A stretch of 49,859 nt of DNA from Phycisphaerales bacterium (GTDB taxonomy: Bacteria; Planctomycetota; Phycisphaerae; Phycisphaerales; JAGLTS01): assembly GCA_023135165.1 (NCBI GenBank), contig JAGLTS010000056.1:1-49859 (forward strand), given 5' to 3'. The position numbers and the translations under genes were made by a program. This document shows positions 16,278 through 24,362 of the stretch, piece by piece (the stretch's first letter is position 1; each line of letters opens with the position of its first letter). The notes under the pieces are model-generated. The model made no database searches, had not been told where the DNA came from, and saw only the letters and a list, made by a program, of their open reading frames with translations.

Positions 16278-17642
16278 ATGGACTCGTCCGTCGTGCGAAC
16301 CAGCCAGCCCATCGTTGCAGCACAGGGGCTCACCAAGGTCTTCAAAGACTTCTGGATGCGCGACATGGTCCGTGCTGTCGATTCGCTTGATCTGGAAATA
16401 CGCCCGCAAGAAGTGTTCGGCCTGCTCGGCCCCAACGGGTCCGGCAAGTCCACAACCATCAAGCTGATCCTCGGCCTGCTCCACAAGACCTCCGGTCGGC
16501 TTGCTGTCTTCGGAAAGGACGCTTCCGACGTCGCCGTCAAGAAACGCATCGGATTCCTGCCTGAAGAGTCCTACCTCTACCCCTTTCTCAATGCACGTGA
16601 GACGCTCGATCTCTACGGCAAGCTCTTCCGCATCGAATACCGCGCACGAAAACGACGCATCGATGAACTGCTCGACATGGTCGGCCTGGCGCACGTGCAG
16701 CATCGTCAGATGCACGAGTACTCCAAGGGCATGCAGCGACGCATCGGCATCGCACAAGCGCTCATCAACGATCCTGATTTTCTGATTCTCGATGAACCGA
16801 CGACCGGCCTGGACCCGCTCGGAACACGACAGATCAAGGATCTCATCATCGAGCTTGGTCGGCGGGGCAAGACCGTTCTGCTCAGTTCGCACCTGCTTGC
16901 CGATGTCGAGGATTGCGTCGATCGTCTGGTGATTCTCTACGGCGGCAAGAAGCGAGCCCAGGGGACGTGCGACGAATTGCTCGTCGCTGCGGACAAAACG
17001 ACGATCGAAACCGTGCGGCTCAACCAGGCGACGATCGCCAGGATCGACCAGGTCATCCGAGAAGAACAAGGCGCAGCGATCGAGAAGGTCTCCCAGCCGA
17101 GACAGACGCTCGAACAGGTCTTCCTCGACATCGTCGAGCAGGCGCGCGCCGAGCACATCGAGACGGGCGGCGTCGAGGCGGGCGGGCCGACCGCGGCATT
17201 CCTCCGCGGCCAGGAGTCGGTCAACACCACCGGGAGGGCGCTGATCGAGGAACTCCTGACCGATGACGAGTTGCCTCCCATGCCCGTCGAGTCGGATCGA
17301 CCGGCTGAACCGCTTGAGTCGGCGGAGGACCAGGGCGAAGCGATCGTCGAGGCGCTCCTCAACGCCGACGAAACCCCCACACCCCCAACGACCCCCACGA
17401 CCTTGAGCGCAGCGAAATCCGCCAACGGCGGACCCACCACCCCCACCGCCCCGGACGCCACCACGATCCCGGAAGCCCCGGGAACTCCAGCGATCCCACC
17501 CGCAGCGCAGCCTGCCGATGAGACGGGTGAGCCGTCGCACGCCAAGCCTGATGCGCCGCCGGCGCCGCTGCCTGATGCGGACATCGACATGGGTATCATC
17601 GAGTCGCTGACGGATGACGATGCAGAGGACTCGGGTCGATGA
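16278..17642 (+). CDS. ABC transporter ATP-binding protein with Pro/Thr-rich tail
   Basis: ATG at 16278 follows GGGAG by nine bases (TTG 16272 is an alternative) and gives 454 residues. The first 300 form a standard ABC ATPase of the ABC-2 exporter type: Walker A GPNGSGKST, Q-loop region GFLPEESYLYPFL, signature YSKGMQRR, Walker B FLILDEPTTGLDP and switch His in LLSSHLL. The last 150 residues are unusual: an acidic linker, then a Pro/Thr/Ala-rich segment carrying a palindromic repeat element (see 17373), ending in another acidic stretch. The stop overlaps the next permease start by four bases (ATGA), a strong sign of coupled translation. Confidence 0.92.
   Translation: MDSSVVRTSQPIVAAQGLTKVFKDFWMRDMVRAVDSLDLEIRPQEVFGLLGPNGSGKSTTIKLILGLLHKTSGRLAVFGKDASDVAVKKRIGFLPEESYLYPFLNARETLDLYGKLFRIEYRARKRRIDELLDMVGLAHVQHRQMHEYSKGMQRRIGIAQALINDPDFLILDEPTTGLDPLGTRQIKDLIIELGRRGKTVLLSSHLLADVEDCVDRLVILYGGKKRAQGTCDELLVAADKTTIETVRLNQATIARIDQVIREEQGAAIEKVSQPRQTLEQVFLDIVEQARAEHIETGGVEAGGPTAAFLRGQESVNTTGRALIEELLTDDELPPMPVESDRPAEPLESAEDQGEAIVEALLNADETPTPPTTPTTLSAAKSANGGPTTPTAPDATTIPEAPGTPAIPPAAQPADETGEPSHAKPDAPPAPLPDADIDMGIIESLTDDDAEDSGR
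17373..17450 (+). repeat. in-frame palindromic Pro/Thr-coding repeat element, copy 1
   Basis: Runs of ACCCCCA and ACGACC flank a core whose TCCGCC-AAC-GGCGGA arm is a perfect 6-bp hairpin. It encodes Thr/Pro runs around TLSAAKSANGG in the ABC ATPase tail. A second copy with the same core, in the same reading frame, lies at 31366-31471 in an unrelated gene; about 27 of 33 core bases match. Confidence 0.65.
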
Positions 17643-19612
17643 AACGCGAGAAGCTCCTCCGCACGTTGAATCGCATTCAGCAGTCGATGACGTTTCGGAT
17701 TGCCGCGTCGGCTGTGGTGCTCGCAATCGTCCTTCTCTTCGATGTATGGCGGCTCATCGACGAATTGAGCTTCCGGCAGTTCCTGGCTGACCCTTCAGTG
17801 AGTTTCACGCCGTCGCTCGCAAAGGCCTTCGACACGGTGGGGCTTGTGATCTTGCGCGATCTCTCGCTTCCAACCGTTCCGATCGGCAACTTCGTCTTCG
17901 CATCGCTGGCGCTCGCGGCGCTTCTGCTGCTGATCATTTGGCTGGGGCAAGGCCTGACGTACCTCTTGCTCTCGCTTCTGGTTGGGGTTGTGGCGGGCGT
18001 CGTCCTGCCCTTCGCGCCCGCAGCCGGTCGATTCGTCATCGCTGCGGCAATCCTGGCTATGGCCTTCGCCATCCTCAAGGCGGCGATGCGCCTGATCCTC
18101 AGCCTGCCTTGGCAGCCGCTCGCGGTCGCGCGCAACGTGCTCGACGAAGCGGTGCGCATGAAGGTCTCGCTCATCTTCATCGTGTTTCTTGTCATCGCGC
18201 TCGCGTTCCTGCCGAACCTGCTCGACGAATCTCAGCCTTTGCGGTACCGGATTCAGACGTTCCTTCAATGGGGTTCGGGCGGCGCATTCGTCATCATCGC
18301 CTTTCTCACGGTTTTCCTGTCAATCGCCACGGTCGCGTTTGAACAGCGCGATCGACAGATCTGGCAGATCGTCAGCAAGCCGGTCTCCCGAGGCAGCTAC
18401 CTGCTCGGCAAATGGATCGGCGTGATGGGGCTGAACGCGATTCTTCTCGTCATCGTCGGCTCGGCGGTCTTCATGTTCACGCAGTACCTCCGCACGCAGC
18501 AGCCGGTCGACGACTACGACAGGTATGCGGTGAATCAGCTCGTGCTCACCGCGCGGACGGGCGTGGGCCCGAGCTATGATGATCCGGTGGGGATCAACCT
18601 GATCCGTCTGATTGACGCGAAACTCGAGCAGTATGAGCTGAGCGATGCGCCCATCGTCGATCAGCAGCCGGTCGATCGCTTGCGTGAGATGATCGCTGAG
18701 TACGACAGCCTGTGGACCCGCGGGGAGAAGAGCGAAGCTCGATCAGTCGTGCGCGAGCTGTTCCGCTACGGGCTGATGGCGAAGCTGCGCACCGAGGTGA
18801 TCGAGCAACTCCGCACACGCCGTCGCACGATCTCCCCGTCGGTCGGCGGGAATATCACCGGGCGCGAGTTCCTCTTCGAGGGGCTTGATCGAGCGACCAG
18901 GCTCGGCCGATCCGTCGTCTTGCGATACAAAATCAACTCGGGGACCAACGAACCGGGCGCCGTATTCAACATCACGTTCGAGATTCCCACGCTGGGCCTG
19001 CTTGTCCAACCGACCGCGCTCAAGCAGACCCAGACGCTCGATATTCCCATCGAAGCCATCTCGGATGACGGCACGCTCGCCATCACCGTCTACCACGGCG
19101 ACTACCGGACCGGCTGGTCAAGCGTGCAACAGTCGATCTATTTCCCGCCCGACGGGCTTGAGTTGATGTACACCGTGGGGACGTTCGAAGGCAACTACGT
19201 TCGGGTCATGGTCGTGCATTGGATCAAGCTCGGCCTGCTCGCGGCGATGGGCGTCGCAGCCGCCACGTTCCTGAGCTTCCCCGTCGCCAGCATGTTCACG
19301 TTCGTCGGGTTGTTCGCAGCGGAATCATCCGGCTTCTTGCGGGAATCGCTGAAGTACTACACCACGCACGAAAGAGAGGGGCTGGACTACAGCGTGACGA
19401 TCGCGATTCGCCTCGTCGGGAATGCGGTGGCGTGGCTCTTTTCGCCCTACGCCGAGCTGAAGCCTACCTCTCGACTGGTTGAAGGGCGGTTCATCTCGTG
19501 GTGGGAGGTGATCCAAGGCTGTCTCACATTGGGGCTGGCCATGCTGGTTGTCGGCTTTTTCGGGTATATGATCTTCAGGAAGCGAGAGCTTGCAACCTAC
19601 AGTGGGCACTGA
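17639..19612 (+). CDS. large ABC-2 type permease with extracytoplasmic domain
   Basis: The 657-residue product is the membrane partner of the ATPase whose stop it overlaps. It has N-terminal membrane helices including a long hydrophobic run (FASLALAALLLLIIWLGQG and on). The ABC-2 signature VAFEQRDRQIWQIVSKPVSR-GSYLLGKWIGV follows. A large, mostly soluble region of roughly 220 residues with beta-type sequence (VLRYKINSGTNEPGAVFNI, LDIPIEAISDDGTLAITVYH) comes next, then three or so final helices near the C-terminus. The soluble insert is probably outside the cytoplasm and could bind substrate or partner proteins. Its signature matches that of the divergent permease at 10037. Confidence 0.87.
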   Translation: MKREKLLRTLNRIQQSMTFRIAASAVVLAIVLLFDVWRLIDELSFRQFLADPSVSFTPSLAKAFDTVGLVILRDLSLPTVPIGNFVFASLALAALLLLIIWLGQGLTYLLLSLLVGVVAGVVLPFAPAAGRFVIAAAILAMAFAILKAAMRLILSLPWQPLAVARNVLDEAVRMKVSLIFIVFLVIALAFLPNLLDESQPLRYRIQTFLQWGSGGAFVIIAFLTVFLSIATVAFEQRDRQIWQIVSKPVSRGSYLLGKWIGVMGLNAILLVIVGSAVFMFTQYLRTQQPVDDYDRYAVNQLVLTARTGVGPSYDDPVGINLIRLIDAKLEQYELSDAPIVDQQPVDRLREMIAEYDSLWTRGEKSEARSVVRELFRYGLMAKLRTEVIEQLRTRRRTISPSVGGNITGREFLFEGLDRATRLGRSVVLRYKINSGTNEPGAVFNITFEIPTLGLLVQPTALKQTQTLDIPIEAISDDGTLAITVYHGDYRTGWSSVQQSIYFPPDGLELMYTVGTFEGNYVRVMVVHWIKLGLLAAMGVAAATFLSFPVASMFTFVGLFAAESSGFLRESLKYYTTHEREGLDYSVTIAIRLVGNAVAWLFSPYAELKPTSRLVEGRFISWWEVIQGCLTLGLAMLVVGFFGYMIFRKRELATYSGH

Positions 19613-19666
19613 GCGCATCGTAAGGGTGAGGCCCGAGCACGCCCCACTGACAAGGCGGCATGACCC

Positions 19667-21601
19667 ATGCAACGGAACCGATTGATTCAAGCGGTCTCGA
19701 TCGTGCTTTGCATCGTGTGCGTGTTCTGCGCCGGCGTCGTAAATCCGCGCATCACCGCCTCGGCGGGCGAGCACCAACTCACGTACACGACGGAGGCGGC
19801 TGAGGGGTTGCCGCCCGAGGTGGCCGTCGCCATTGCGATGGGGGCGCTTCGAGGCGTGGCGGTCGACTTCCTCTGGATCCGCGCCAACCGACTCAAGGAG
19901 TCGGGCAAGTTCTACGAGGCGATGCAACTCTCCACCTGGATCACAAAACTCCAGCCGAGGTTCCCCAAGGTCTGGACGTTCCAAGCCTGGAACATGGCGT
20001 ACAACATCTCCGTCGCCACCCACACCGATGTCGAACGCTGGCAATGGGTCGAGGCGGGCATCCGCTTGCTCCGCGAGCAGGGCATCCCTCGAAATCCAAA
20101 CGATATGGATTTGCACCGTGAGTTGGCGTGGATCTTCCTCCACAAGGTCGCCGGCAACACGGACAACGTCAACCGCTACTACAAGCAAGAGATGGCGCGC
20201 AGGTGGCACATTGTCCTTGGCGAGCCGCCCGAGACGAAGGGCCAGCGCGCCGCACGTCTCGACGAGATCGCGGTCGCTCCGGACACGCTCGATGAGCTTT
20301 TCCGTGAGATTCCCGAGGCTGCGACGATCTACCAGCATCTGAACGAGACGCTTAATGTCAAGCCGGGTGAGCCGATGCTCGAACTCATCGCTCGTCTTGA
20401 CGCCACGATGTACCGGTATTCATCACGGGCGCTCGGGTTTCTTGAAGGCATCGAACAGGATCGCCGGCTCGCGGAGGGGTTACTTGGGCTTGACCCGGCT
20501 GTCGTCGATGACGTCACCGCGCCCACCCTTCGCGCGATGCGGAGCAGCGCTGAACTTCAGCCCGCATGGGATGCGCTCATGGCGCACCTGCGCAAGCGCG
20601 TCCTGATCGACACGTACAACATGGAACCGGCGCGGATGGCGAGGTACACCGAGAAGTACGGCCCGCTTGATTGGCGGTGCGCCGGCGCACACGCGCTCTA
20701 CTGGGGACAGCGCGGCGTCGAGGTCGGGCTGAGCCGCGATGCGGTCGACGCGTTCGACCAGCGCAACACCGATCGCATCGTCCTTCAATCCATCCAGGAA
20801 ATGCGCCGCTACGGCGAGGTGGACTACGACATTCTCACGAGCGAGTACCTGCTCTTCCCCGACCTGCGATTCCTGAAGTACTACGAAGGCGTCCTGCTCG
20901 AACTCATGGCCCGTGACACCACGCGCGGCAATGCGTACAACCTCTACCGTGCCGGCTACTTCAACATGCTCCGCGACGCCATCCGGTCCTACTATGCATA
21001 CGGCGACATCGCCACCGCGCAGGAATACCTCAGCAAGCTCAACCGCGAAGCAGCCACGTACGATGACATCTACGATCACTGGATGTACACCGAGCTTGAG
21101 ATGTTCATTGCTGAGGAGATGAAGGACCGCTTCGTCAATTCGCACGTCGTTAACGATCATGTCAGGTTCACGTTCGGCGGCGCGTTTCAGCAGCTCGTGC
21201 GAGGCGATTTTGATCGCTATCGCAAGCAGATGGCGTACGCGCAGACGCTCTACCAGATGTACGAGAAACAGCAACACCGCAACGTGACGGAGACTGCTGA
21301 GGATCGAATGGCCCTTCGTCCGCTCGGCCAGCTCATGACCGGCGCGTTTCTCGACACGTTCAGCAGGCTCGCGCCGTTCCAGCAGGTCGTTCTCTACCGC
21401 AGCGCGCCAAGCGAGGTCCGGACGTGGGCGTACGGGCGGATATACGAGTTGTGGGTTGCACAGTTCGGCAACGATGAGGGGTTCTTCCCCCGCTTCCCCA
21501 AGCCCGCGGGTTACGACCAGTGGCGTGAGCTGAGCGAGGATGCGCGGCGCGACCTTCGCGAACGCGGCGTCGAGGATGCGATCAACTTCGAGAGGCAGTA
21601 A
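19667..21601 (+). CDS. membrane-anchored helical (TPR-like) protein of the SPFH/ABC row
   Basis: This 644-residue protein has one N-terminal hydrophobic segment (about residues 7-25, then NPRITASAG) serving as signal anchor. The rest is soluble and almost wholly helical, with recurring aromatic/Ala patterns such as FLWIRANRLKESGKFYEAMQ, AWIFLHKVAGNTDNVNRYY and GYFNMLRDAIRSYYAYGD, which recall tetratricopeptide-like repeats. No enzyme motif is seen. It follows the permease by 54 bases on the same strand, so it is probably part of the same complex, perhaps as an extracytoplasmic binding or scaffold subunit. I do not recognise a named family. Confidence 0.75.
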   Translation: MQRNRLIQAVSIVLCIVCVFCAGVVNPRITASAGEHQLTYTTEAAEGLPPEVAVAIAMGALRGVAVDFLWIRANRLKESGKFYEAMQLSTWITKLQPRFPKVWTFQAWNMAYNISVATHTDVERWQWVEAGIRLLREQGIPRNPNDMDLHRELAWIFLHKVAGNTDNVNRYYKQEMARRWHIVLGEPPETKGQRAARLDEIAVAPDTLDELFREIPEAATIYQHLNETLNVKPGEPMLELIARLDATMYRYSSRALGFLEGIEQDRRLAEGLLGLDPAVVDDVTAPTLRAMRSSAELQPAWDALMAHLRKRVLIDTYNMEPARMARYTEKYGPLDWRCAGAHALYWGQRGVEVGLSRDAVDAFDQRNTDRIVLQSIQEMRRYGEVDYDILTSEYLLFPDLRFLKYYEGVLLELMARDTTRGNAYNLYRAGYFNMLRDAIRSYYAYGDIATAQEYLSKLNREAATYDDIYDHWMYTELEMFIAEEMKDRFVNSHVVNDHVRFTFGGAFQQLVRGDFDRYRKQMAYAQTLYQMYEKQQHRNVTETAEDRMALRPLGQLMTGAFLDTFSRLAPFQQVVLYRSAPSEVRTWAYGRIYELWVAQFGNDEGFFPRFPKPAGYDQWRELSEDARRDLRERGVEDAINFERQ

Positions 21602-21621
21602 AGATCGCTATCCTACCGGGC

Positions 21622-21924
21622 ATGAGCAGCCTTTCTGAGTTCCAGGAACTGATCCGAAACCGATACTACGCGACGGACAGCGCGCGTGGTGTGCCCGGCA
21701 CGTTCATGTGGTTCATCGAGGAAGTCGGCGAGTTGGCGACGGCCTTGCAGGAAAACGCATCGGGACGTTCTCCCACGCCCGAACAGCGCGCCAACCTTGA
21801 AGAAGAGTTCGCTGATGTCCTCGCCTGGATGCTGACGCTCGCCAACATCTGTGATGTGGACATGGAACGCGCCATCGAGAAGTACACGGATGACCATCGC
21901 AGTCCGGACGGCGTGAAGCACTGA
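21622..21924 (+). CDS. MazG-like nucleotide pyrophosphohydrolase
   Basis: This 100-residue protein matches the all-alpha NTP pyrophosphatase (MazG) superfamily, which hydrolyses nucleoside triphosphates to monophosphates. The metal-binding Glu/Asp set is visible: FIEEVGELATAL (ExxxE pattern) and LEEEFADVLAWML (ExxD pattern). It begins 20 bases after the membrane-anchored gene and may be co-transcribed, but its housecleaning role is not obviously linked. It converges on the small minus-strand gene ending at 22003. Confidence 0.85.
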   Translation: MSSLSEFQELIRNRYYATDSARGVPGTFMWFIEEVGELATALQENASGRSPTPEQRANLEEEFADVLAWMLTLANICDVDMERAIEKYTDDHRSPDGVKH

Positions 21925-22002
21925 GCCGATTGTTGCTTCGCGCGTAGCACCAACCCGCCCATGATTTCCTCCACAGGTCCGCGACACGGTATACGCGCAT
22001 CA

Positions 22003-22365
22003 TCATTTGCGCGGCTGCTGCGTCGCCGATTGCGCTTGACGCAGCGCCTGCCGTGCATCGTCGAGCAGTTCCGTGAGCTTGGCGGGAAGCGGGGCGTCTC
22101 GCCAGATCTCGCCTAGAACTGATGCGTCGCGCCGGATGAGGATTTCCGCCTTGTCCAGCCCCAACGCGCGTTCATCATCCGGCAGGTCATCGAGTTGGCC
22201 TAGCGCCATGGTGACAGCCTGAAGGTCGATGATCGGTGCGACCGATGCCTTCCACCGTGTGCCTTGGTCGTCGTCAGGGAGCGCGACCGCAGCGCGTGCG
22301 AACTCGATCCAGCGTCCGAGAAGCGCCGCCCATGTGAGCCGTGTTGGATTCAACTCTTGCGTCAT
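22003..22365 (-). CDS. hypothetical protein, 120 residues
   Basis: The product starts MTQELNPTRLTWAALLGRW at ATG 22365 and is a soluble, helical, Asp/Leu/Ala-rich protein. Internal landmarks are WKASVAPIIDLQAVTMALGQL and a C-terminal LTELLDDARQALRQAQ. No family is recognised. A TATAAC box lies about ten bases upstream of the start, which would imply a very short leader. It is divergent from the exported dockerin-like gene at 22512. The frame continues upstream to 22533, but that part has codon use unlike the rest. Confidence 0.65.
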   Translation of the reverse strand: MTQELNPTRLTWAALLGRWIEFARAAVALPDDDQGTRWKASVAPIIDLQAVTMALGQLDDLPDDERALGLDKAEILIRRDASVLGEIWRDAPLPAKLTELLDDARQALRQAQSATQQPRK

Positions 22366-22511
22366 GTGCCGGTTATAGCAGCTCACCCTAAGCTGCTTCA
22401 CCACTTGGGCGTCAACCGAATCGTACTGCGCGACGATGACTTGGGCGAGAAGCGAGCATCTCCGCGCCATGGAGCCGGGGTGCTCGTCGAGCTTGCAAGG
22501 AGGCGTGGCGG

Positions 22512-23945
22512 ATGCGCTCAAACCGGACGGCATGGCGTGGCGCGATCATTGCCCTGGCGACGACGGTCTGGACGGCAGGTGCGGCTGGCGAGATCATCGT
22601 CCAACGCTTCGCAGCCGATTCGGGCCTTCTTCCCGATCCGATCACGTACCCGGAAGTCGAGATCGTGAACGGCGTGGTGAAGATCCATCGCCCGTATACG
22701 CCCGCGATGCTGCCGGACTACTACATCTACACCACGCTGCCCAACGAGGACATCGCGGGAATCGAGTTGGCGATTGACGCCGGCTGGGAGAACCGCGACG
22801 TCTCGATCTTCCTTGCGAATCCGTACAACCCGACAGCCTTCGCGGCGCGGCACGTCGGCCACATCCTGCTCGGCAACCAGGGTGACCCGGAGTGTCCGGT
22901 GCGCAAGTCGCGCGTCAAGGCGTCTCGAATCAGCGGCAACTGTGGCGCTCTCTCGGTGCGAGCAGATACCGTCTGGTCGCATCCCGGCGACCGGTTCGGG
23001 ACCGTCGAGATGTACGTGGGCGGGGATATCACCGCTGATTGGACGCTGTGGGAGCCGGCGTGGTCACGCGAACAGGGCGGAATCTGGATCGAAGGCGATC
23101 TCGACGCACACGTGCGAGTCATCGGCGTCGCGCCGGAGGATGACCCGAACAACCCGAGCATCACCGGCGATGAGTTCCACGTCAGCGGCGACATCACGGA
23201 GAACGGCGGCCTGCTAGCGGCGTGCAACCTGGTCGGCATGGATCTGCAGCCTCTTACGATCGCCGGCAACGTCGTGGGTCAGATCCACACCGACGGCTGG
23301 ATCGTGACCTTTGTGACCGTTCACGGCGATCTTGCGGGTTCCATCACAGCGGGCGGAGGCGTCAGCCGAAGCGGCGCGGTTATCATCAACGGAGCCGTGA
23401 CCGAAACAGGGCTTGTCGAAGCGATGAACGTCGCCGACCCGCTCACCAACCCCGGCGGGCGCATCGAAGTGCAAGGCCCGATGTGCGGCGTCGTTCACAT
23501 CCGCAATCGCGTCGGAGGCTCCTTGCAATTCGGACACGTTCGAGGCAGCGTCGTCATCGACGATAGGCTCAACGACACGGGCACGATCTCGTTCGTGTCA
23601 ATGGCGCCCGAACCCGACAAGAATGGCCCGGGCACGATCGTGCTCAACGCGCTCTGCCCCGGCGGCGATCCGTGGCTCGGCACGATTCAACAGGGCGAGC
23701 AGGTGCTCACGCCCGGCTTCTACACACACGCTGCACAACTGGCGGGCGGTTCGATTCAGCCGCTCAGCTTCCGCTACGACTGTCAGGGCGATCTGGATGG
23801 CGACAACCGCGTCGATCAGAACGATCTGGGCATCCTGCTCAGCGACTACGGCAGAGGATGCCGAGGCGACCTTGACGGCGACGGCGATACCGATGCCAGC
23901 GACCTGGGCATCCTCCTGGCGAGGTATCTCCTCCCCTGCGAGTAA
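22512..23945 (+). CDS. exported protein with C-terminal dockerin-like EF-hand pair
   Basis: AAGGAGG eight bases before ATG 22512 fixes the start of this 477-residue protein. A signal peptide (through about TAGAAG) leads a mature region with repeated beta-type Gly/Val/Ile segments (IWIEGDLDAHVRVIGV, VHGDLAGSITAGGGV, GAVIINGAV), suggesting a beta-helix or similar stacked fold. The C-terminus holds two Ca-binding loops of dockerin type: DLDGDNRVDQNDLGILLSDY and DLDGDGDTDASDLGILLARY. In planctomycetes such tails are frequent on exported proteins; whether they bind cohesins is unknown. No cohesin domain is seen in this window. Confidence 0.85.
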   Translation: MRSNRTAWRGAIIALATTVWTAGAAGEIIVQRFAADSGLLPDPITYPEVEIVNGVVKIHRPYTPAMLPDYYIYTTLPNEDIAGIELAIDAGWENRDVSIFLANPYNPTAFAARHVGHILLGNQGDPECPVRKSRVKASRISGNCGALSVRADTVWSHPGDRFGTVEMYVGGDITADWTLWEPAWSREQGGIWIEGDLDAHVRVIGVAPEDDPNNPSITGDEFHVSGDITENGGLLAACNLVGMDLQPLTIAGNVVGQIHTDGWIVTFVTVHGDLAGSITAGGGVSRSGAVIINGAVTETGLVEAMNVADPLTNPGGRIEVQGPMCGVVHIRNRVGGSLQFGHVRGSVVIDDRLNDTGTISFVSMAPEPDKNGPGTIVLNALCPGGDPWLGTIQQGEQVLTPGFYTHAAQLAGGSIQPLSFRYDCQGDLDGDNRVDQNDLGILLSDYGRGCRGDLDGDGDTDASDLGILLARYLLPCE

Positions 23946-24362
23946 ACCGCCCACGTCAGACGGATCACCATTTGAATCACACATGACTTCGGAAACAGCA
24001 GATGCGGCGCGCCGGCTGGCGCTGCGGTCCGCCCCCGGCCCGAAACGTGCCGATTGCGCCGCATCGTGCGGCGACCGCCGATCTGCCACATCGGCAGTCC
24101 GTCCAGCACCCCGAGGCTCGCTCGGCAGGAATGCGGGTGTGCTTGGAACGGCGGGAAAGACCCAAAACCGCCCCTCACGACAGGATCAGGTGGGTCCGGC
24201 TGGCTGATCTGCCGATACCGTGGTCGGCTGGAATCTTGCTGCTGTTCCACCGGTTCTTGGTTCGTGATGGACGTATCATTGAACCGATAACCCCAGGAAG
24301 TCGCTGACGCCGCCCGGACGGTCGCACGACCGGCCAAAGGCCGACAAGACCAGGGAGAACCC
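23946..24362. other. intergenic stretch before clpC with no convincing gene
   Basis: The 417 bases contain only frames with Arg/Pro-rich products and no ribosome sites. Small hairpins occur (GCCGC/GCGGC and GCCGAT/ATCGGC near 24055-24095). No CIRCE-type inverted repeat is seen. The clpC promoter must lie here but I cannot place it. Confidence 0.5.

Noticed and set aside
16275..17726. 483-residue minus-strand frame opposite the ABC ATPase
   Set aside because: Shadow of the ATPase, whose Walker motifs are unambiguous.
23946..24362. CIRCE or other heat-shock operator before clpC
   Set aside because: No TTAGCACTC-type inverted repeat is present; only small GC hairpins are seen.
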